Of a stretch of DNA of 9,645 nt, positions 6,040-9,645 are shown in pieces. Within the stretch, counting starts at the first letter, position 1. The number at the start of each line of letters is the position of its first letter. The position numbers were made by a program, and so were the translations under genes. Under the pieces are notes generated by a model. That model saw nothing but the letters and a program-made list of their open reading frames with translations. It had not been told where the DNA came from and searched no databases. The stretch is from positions 1 through 9,645 of the forward strand of contig JACMJO010000515.1 of the NCBI GenBank assembly GCA_014380605.1, read 5' to 3'. The DNA comes from Fimbriimonadaceae bacterium. GTDB taxonomy: Bacteria; Armatimonadota; Fimbriimonadia; Fimbriimonadales; Fimbriimonadaceae.

Positions 6040-7842
6040 ATGCCCAAAACTCCCAAGAAATTTGCCCCTGCCGGACTCGCGCCGCCCAAAAAAAAGAAGT
6101 ATGCGGGGTCGCCGGGTGGCGCGCCTTATTCACCCGACTCGGTGAAGAAAAAGCGCTCGAAGACCCACGACAAGCCGGCACCAGCCCCTGTGCCATACGT
6201 GGAAGAGCCTCAGGAGCTTCTTTCCTTCTTTGAACTTGGGCTAGACGACAATATCGCGAAGGCGGTAGCGGCACTTGGATTTGAGACGCCAACCCCCATC
6301 CAGGCCAAAGCGATTCCAGTTCTGATCACGGGGCGAGATTTTATTGGGCAGGCTCAAACCGGCACGGGAAAGACAGCGGCATTCGCTTTGCCCCTCATCC
6401 AGCGCATGGATGCATCCCGAGTCGTCCCCCAAGCCCTGGTTTTGGCTCCTACGAGAGAACTTGCCGTACAGGTTGCCGGAGGGATTTACGACTTAGCCAA
6501 GAACTCGGGACTTAAGATCGTCCCCGTCTATGGCGGACAACCGATCGATCGGCAGTTCCGCGCACTTCGCGGCGGCGCCCATATCGTTGTGGGTACACCG
6601 GGCCGTGTGTTGGATCATCTTCGTCGAGGGTCGCTTTCATTCGCGGAGGTGACTTACTGCGTTCTCGATGAAGCGGATGAGATGTTGGCGTTAGGCTTTG
6701 CAGAGGACTTGGAGGCGATTCTCGCCGAACTGCCGGAAAAGAGGCAGTTGGTGTTCTTCTCCGCCACCATGCCTTCTCGAATCCTGACCCTGACCAAGAC
6801 ATTCCTGAAGGACCCTGTTCACGTCACGATCAAGTCCAAGCAACGGACCCTAGACACCACCAATCAAACCTACTATGAGGTGCCGAAGGGCAAGAAGCTC
6901 GAAGCATTGGCGCGGGTCTTGGATATGGAAACCCCGGGGCCGACGATCGTGTTCTGCCGGACACGGCAAGAGACTAACGACCTCAGTGAGAATCTGCGTC
7001 TGCGCGGCCACAATACCGAGGCCCTGCATGGCGATATGAGCCAGCAGGAGCGAGATCGTGTGATGCGACGGTTCCGAGAAGGCCAGGCCGATATTTTAGT
7101 GGCAACCGATGTAGCGGCTCGCGGACTAGACATCGAGACGGTGACCCACGTCATCAACTACGACATTCCGTGGGACGTGGAGCAGTACATCCACCGAATC
7201 GGGCGAACGGGCCGAGCCGGGCGAAGCGGCGATGCCATCACTCTGGTATCGGGTCGGGAACGAGCCCAACTTCACAACATCGAGCGGATGATTGGGTCGC
7301 CCATCAAAGCGGCGAGAATTCCGACCGCGGCCGACATTGTCGCGCGGCGAAGCGAGATTTTCCAGGAGTCGCTCAGGGAGGTCTTGACGGCGGGTGGCTA
7401 CGAATCCCACTTGGCTTCGGTCCAGGAGCTTTCGGAGGAGTTTGATTCGACGGAGGTCGCCGCGGCGGCGCTTCACATGCTTTGGCAAAGCCAGCACACG
7501 GCGCAAGCCGATGCGGCCGAAGACATGGCGCACGACTTCGAACAGCCCGAACTCGGAATGACCCGAATCTTCATCGGAATGGGTCGTCAGGATGGGCTTC
7601 GACCGGGCGATTTGGTCGGGGCGATCACTAACGAGGCTGGCCTAACTGGGAAGTCGATCGGCGTGATCGATATTCTAGATCGGGCGGCGTTTGTGGAAGT
7701 GCCTTCGGCAATGGCCGAGAAGGTGGTTGAGTCTTTGAGCAATGCCAAATTGCGAAATCGGAAGGTAAAGGTGCAGCTGGCCCGGCCAGCGGAGGCGAGT
7801 CAAGAGGATCATCGGCCACCTAAGCGGAATAAGCGGTATTGA
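6040..7842 (+). CDS. deaD: ATP-dependent DEAD-box RNA helicase (DeaD/CsdA type)
   Basis: This 600-residue RNA-dependent ATPase unwinds short RNA duplexes. Family members work in ribosome assembly, cold adaptation and RNA decay. All core motifs are present: Q-motif FFELGL...PTPIQ (63-88), motif I AQTGTGKT (105-112), Ia PTRELA (137-142), Ib TPGR (186-189), II DEAD (210-213), III SAT (241-243), IV IVFCRT (303-308), V ATDVAARGLDI (355-365) and VI HRIGRTGR (385-392). Residues about 508-582 (from MTRIFIGMGRQDGL to KVKVQLARP) form a DbpA-type RRM-like RNA-binding domain, as in DeaD/CsdA. The first 60 residues are a disordered Lys/Pro-rich tail and the C-terminus is basic. ATG 6040 is chosen because the protein-like basic N-terminus starts there. 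GTG 5995 would add 15 residues, encoded largely by an RNA hairpin. Neither has an SD. The last two sense codons and stop (CGG TAT TGA) belong to the first copy of a 99-bp repeat. The symbol deaD is by domain layout; a CshA-like or DbpA-like role is possible. Confidence 0.93.
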   Translation: MPKTPKKFAPAGLAPPKKKKYAGSPGGAPYSPDSVKKKRSKTHDKPAPAPVPYVEEPQELLSFFELGLDDNIAKAVAALGFETPTPIQAKAIPVLITGRDFIGQAQTGTGKTAAFALPLIQRMDASRVVPQALVLAPTRELAVQVAGGIYDLAKNSGLKIVPVYGGQPIDRQFRALRGGAHIVVGTPGRVLDHLRRGSLSFAEVTYCVLDEADEMLALGFAEDLEAILAELPEKRQLVFFSATMPSRILTLTKTFLKDPVHVTIKSKQRTLDTTNQTYYEVPKGKKLEALARVLDMETPGPTIVFCRTRQETNDLSENLRLRGHNTEALHGDMSQQERDRVMRRFREGQADILVATDVAARGLDIETVTHVINYDIPWDVEQYIHRIGRTGRAGRSGDAITLVSGRERAQLHNIERMIGSPIKAARIPTAADIVARRSEIFQESLREVLTAGGYESHLASVQELSEEFDSTEVAAAALHMLWQSQHTAQADAAEDMAHDFEQPELGMTRIFIGMGRQDGLRPGDLVGAITNEAGLTGKSIGVIDILDRAAFVEVPSAMAEKVVESLSNAKLRNRKVKVQLARPAEASQEDHRPPKRNKRY

Positions 7843-7892
7843 GTTACCCCTGGTCACCCTGGCACGAACCATCTGAGTGGTACCGTTCTTGA

Positions 7893-7925
7893 CCCTCAAC
7901 ATTGGCGCTTCGCTGATGTTGAGGG
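7893..7925 (+). repeat. Hairpin of repeat copy 1 in the helicase 3' region
   Basis: CCCTCAACAT (7893-7902) pairs perfectly with ATGTTGAGGG (7916-7925). Inside, GCG (7905-7907) pairs with CGC (7911-7913) around a CTT loop. The two positions between the stems (7903-7904 and 7914-7915) can form U-G and G-U wobbles in RNA read from the + strand, making a continuous 15-bp stem. On the minus-strand RNA these would be A-C mismatches. No T-run follows on either strand, so it does not look like an intrinsic terminator. Confidence 0.8.
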
Positions 7926-7990
7926 AGTCAATCGGTATTGAGCCACTCCTGGCCGCCCTGACACGAGTCATCCAATGGTTACGGTTTCTA

Positions 7991-8023
7991 CCCTCCACAT
8001 AGGCGCTTCGCTGATGTGGAGGG
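7991..8023 (+). repeat. Hairpin of repeat copy 2, with a compensatory base-pair change
   Basis: CCCTCCACAT (7991-8000) pairs perfectly with ATGTGGAGGG (8014-8023), and the inner GCG-CTT-CGC tip (8003-8011) is identical to copy 1. The A7898-T7920 pair of copy 1 is replaced here by C7996-G8018, so both arms changed together and pairing was kept. Of the two inner positions, one wobble remains and one is now an A-G mismatch. Confidence 0.8.
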
Positions 8024-8043
8024 AGTCGAGTTGCAAGCCTGCG

Positions 8044-8077
8044 CGTGGGTCCCTGCCCACGGCTACACGCTTCGCGT
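8044..8077. repeat. Two small palindromes in the helicase/GH2 intergenic region
   Basis: CGTGGG (8044-8049) pairs with CCCACG (8056-8061) over a 6-nt loop. ACGC (8067-8070) pairs with GCGT (8074-8077) over a TTC loop. The second shares the CGCTTCGC tip sequence type with the two larger hairpins upstream. They look like parts of a repetitive extragenic palindrome cluster. Confidence 0.5.
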
Positions 8078-8101
8078 CGGCACTGAGGAGATTGGCGGCG
8101 A

Positions 8102-8119
8102 TGCGACAGGAGTGTCGCA
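8102..8119 (-). repeat. 7-bp hairpin just after the GH2 stop codon
   Basis: TGCGACA (8102-8108) pairs perfectly with TGTCGCA (8113-8119) around GGAG. It begins one base after the TAG of the minus-strand GH2 gene, so it would form at the 3' end of that mRNA. No T-tract follows in the minus direction, so it is a possible RNA stabiliser, a factor-assisted terminator or a REP-type palindrome rather than a classical terminator. Confidence 0.5.
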
Positions 8120-8120
8120 C

Positions 8121-9645
8121 CTACGTTCTGCGATAGATCCCCGCATCCACAAACTGGCCGCCTTGGGTTTGGCGACATTTGACGGCTAATGTGTTCGAGC
8201 CTGTGCGAAGCAGACCGTCCGGGATGTTTTTGAAGATGTAGCTTCCGGTGTAGCCATCGAACTTGGCGATCTCTTTGCCATTCAGGTATACAACCGCATC
8301 TTCGTCGTGATGGATTTTGAGCCAGAGGTCGCCGCCGGTCTGAGTGACATTGAACTCTCGCCGAATCCAGATGTTCTTGCCTGACCAAACGGTCCCGATG
8401 ACAGCTCCAGGAGTTCCGGCGGTGCCGAAGCCTCCTTTGCCTTTCTTCCAACCCGAAAGCGAGGCGCCCGATTCGAACCAGTTTCCGGATGGTTCAGACT
8501 CGGTGTAAGACCACTCTCCCGCCGCATCGTCGGCTGCGGCGACGATGGGTTTCAGGATCGGAGCCGGACCATAGACGGCGGAATTGACCTTCCGAAGCCA
8601 ATCGATCGGCATCTTGGCGATGTCCCGATCATAGGTCAGGAAGCCGTTCACCTCGCCCTCGACATCGGTGGTTTGGGTGTAGATCGCCGCGCTCAGGCCC
8701 TTGGACTTCAGCAAGACGAGGCCGTCGATGAGGTCTTGGTATCGGGACATCATCTCGCCTGCGTTGGTGAAGTTGCGATAGCCCCAGTTATTCTTGTCCT
8801 GCCAGGTGTGCTTCTCGACGGGCAGACCAAGTCCGCCAAACTCGCCGAGGACGATCGCGCGATCCGGTTCTGGGTCGGGCGTACCGGGGCCGGGATACAT
8901 ATGGATGTCCATGATGTCGCCGGTCTTCACGAAGTTGCCTCCGCTGGCCGAATTCACCAGGCGGGAGGAGTCGAGGTTTTTGGTCCACTCGCTAACTCGC
9001 TTCGTGTCGAATTGGCCCCAGGCCTCGTTGAAGGGAACCCAAACCACGATGCATGAGAAGGGGCGGCAAGCCTCCATGATGCTTCGCCACTCTTGCTCGA
9101 AGCGCTTCTTGCTGTCTGCGGGTCGGGGTCCGTCGGGCTTCTGGTTCGTTTCTCGCCAGTTCGTATTCCAGCCGGGGCCGAACTTCAGATTGCTGGGCAT
9201 ATCTTGCCAAACGAGAATGCCGATCTCGTCGCAGTGGCGATAGAATCGGGCGGGCTCGACTTTGACGTGCTTGCGAATGGTGTTGAACCCCATCCGTTTG
9301 GTAGCTTCGATGTCGTATCGAAGAGCATCGTCGGAGGGTGGGGTGTAGAGGCCATCGGGCCACCAGCCTTGATCGAGGGGTCCGAACATGAAGATCGGCT
9401 CGCCATTGAGGTAGGTTCGCATGCCAACCTTATCTTTCTTGAGCGTGATCTCGCGGATGCCGACGTAGCTGTCGACCTTATCGACTACGATCTCGCCTTT
9501 CCTCAGTTCGATTTCGAGATCGTAGAGCGTGGGCGAGCTCGGGGACCATAGTTTTGGCTTGGCTACCTTTAGGGCCACTGGGGTTCCAGCGTTTGATGAT
9601 CCCGTGGCAACCTCAGTGCCGTTCAGGGTCGCCCGAACATGCACA
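8121..9645 (-). CDS. Glycoside hydrolase family 2 enzyme, C-terminal part; 5' end outside window
   Basis: The last 507 residues of a GH2 enzyme are visible, of the beta-galactosidase/beta-glucuronidase/beta-mannosidase superfamily, which hydrolyses beta-linked glycosides with retention. Numbering is from the first full codon in the window. Residues 1-66 are the end of an immunoglobulin-like domain (KLWSPSSPTLYDLEIEL, then SYVGIREI). The TIM barrel follows: YLNGEPIFMFGPLDQGWWPDG (79-99), RYDIEATKRMGFNTIRKH (109-126), and ILVWQDMPS (143-151). VVWVPFNEAWG (200-210) holds the acid/base Glu207. IVLGEFGG (264-271) holds the nucleophile Glu268. After about residue 375 comes a separate roughly 130-residue beta-rich module with W-rich and DEDAVVYLNGKEIAKF segments. 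It resembles a galactose-binding-like jelly roll and is probably carbohydrate binding. Substrate specificity and any signal peptide cannot be judged because the N-terminus is missing. The gene converges with the helicase gene across a 278-nt hairpin-rich gap. Confidence 0.9.
   Translation of the reverse strand, partial: VHVRATLNGTEVATGSSNAGTPVALKVAKPKLWSPSSPTLYDLEIELRKGEIVVDKVDSYVGIREITLKKDKVGMRTYLNGEPIFMFGPLDQGWWPDGLYTPPSDDALRYDIEATKRMGFNTIRKHVKVEPARFYRHCDEIGILVWQDMPSNLKFGPGWNTNWRETNQKPDGPRPADSKKRFEQEWRSIMEACRPFSCIVVWVPFNEAWGQFDTKRVSEWTKNLDSSRLVNSASGGNFVKTGDIMDIHMYPGPGTPDPEPDRAIVLGEFGGLGLPVEKHTWQDKNNWGYRNFTNAGEMMSRYQDLIDGLVLLKSKGLSAAIYTQTTDVEGEVNGFLTYDRDIAKMPIDWLRKVNSAVYGPAPILKPIVAAADDAAGEWSYTESEPSGNWFESGASLSGWKKGKGGFGTAGTPGAVIGTVWSGKNIWIRREFNVTQTGGDLWLKIHHDEDAVVYLNGKEIAKFDGYTGSYIFKNIPDGLLRTGSNTLAVKCRQTQGGQFVDAGIYRRT

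Larger units (their letters stand above)
7834..8031. repeat. Two tandem copies of a ~99-bp hairpin-bearing element
   Basis: Copy 1 (7834-7932) and copy 2 (7933-about 8031) both begin CGGTATTGAG and end in a hairpin followed by GGAGTC. By eye they agree at roughly 80% of positions outside a diverged 20-nt middle with a 1-nt length difference. Copy 1 supplies the final codons and stop of the helicase gene, so the duplication crosses the gene end. There is no long open frame on either strand that looks like a gene, and no transposase. Confidence 0.85.

Noticed and set aside
7893..8023. Rho-independent terminators
   Set aside because: The hairpins are strong but no T-run follows on either strand.
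7834..8031. CRISPR array
   Set aside because: There are only two imperfect copies of about 99 nt, directly adjacent without spacers, and no cas genes.
7675..8451. 258-codon minus-strand open frame across the intergenic repeats
   Set aside because: It runs antisense to the helicase end and through the GH2 gene in another frame. The sequence is Arg/His-rich and low in complexity, typical of a shadow frame.
8673..9551. Several + strand open frames opposite the GH2 gene
   Set aside because: The GH2 frame has clear catalytic motifs and the opposing frames have none.

Overview
The window reads as an ordinary chromosomal stretch of a free-living bacterium with moderately high GC. It holds eight protein genes, two of them cut by the window edges, and no RNA genes, insertion sequences or CRISPR array. 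Gene order and family membership do not fix the phylum. The mix of bleomycin-hydrolase-type peptidase, GH2 enzyme, heptanucleotide intergenic repeats, GTG/TTG starts and few Shine-Dalgarno (SD) sites would suit Armatimonadota (Fimbriimonas-like) or a similar soil lineage. That is an impression with low confidence.

Left part (1-3348), all on the + strand. The tail of a RepA/RecA-like AAA ATPase with a C-terminal winged helix ends inside a heptanucleotide satellite (464-549). A small single-pass membrane protein of unknown function follows (600-1043). Then comes a compact probable operon: O-acetylhomoserine sulfhydrylase-type PLP enzyme (metY, 1060-2337), a GNAT acetyltransferase whose GTG start overlaps the metY stop, and a YccU-type CoA-binding protein. 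The first enzyme joins sulfide to an acetylated homoserine. The other two are acyl-CoA or CoA related, so a shared link to sulfur-amino-acid or acyl metabolism is plausible but inferred.

Middle part (3381-5896). A 455-residue cytosolic cysteine aminopeptidase of the bleomycin hydrolase/PepC family (+) converges on a HisC/CobD-like fold-type I aminotransferase (-). The aminotransferase is divergent from the next gene across a roughly 140-bp regulatory region.

Right part (5995-9645). A 600-residue DEAD-box RNA helicase of the DeaD/CsdA type with a DbpA-like RNA-binding domain has a strong 10-bp hairpin with a UUCG loop ending 4 nt before its start codon. Its 3' end runs into two tandem copies of a roughly 99-bp hairpin element. 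The stems of the two copies differ by a compensatory base-pair change. More small palindromes follow, and then the end of a convergent GH2 glycoside hydrolase (partial).

I found no clearly new multi-gene defence or metabolic system. The most interesting signals are non-coding: the structure-conserving hairpin repeats after the helicase gene, the hairpin at the helicase start codon, the heptamer satellite, and -10-like boxes lying 6-8 nt before several start codons that lack SD sites, which suggests leaderless mRNAs.
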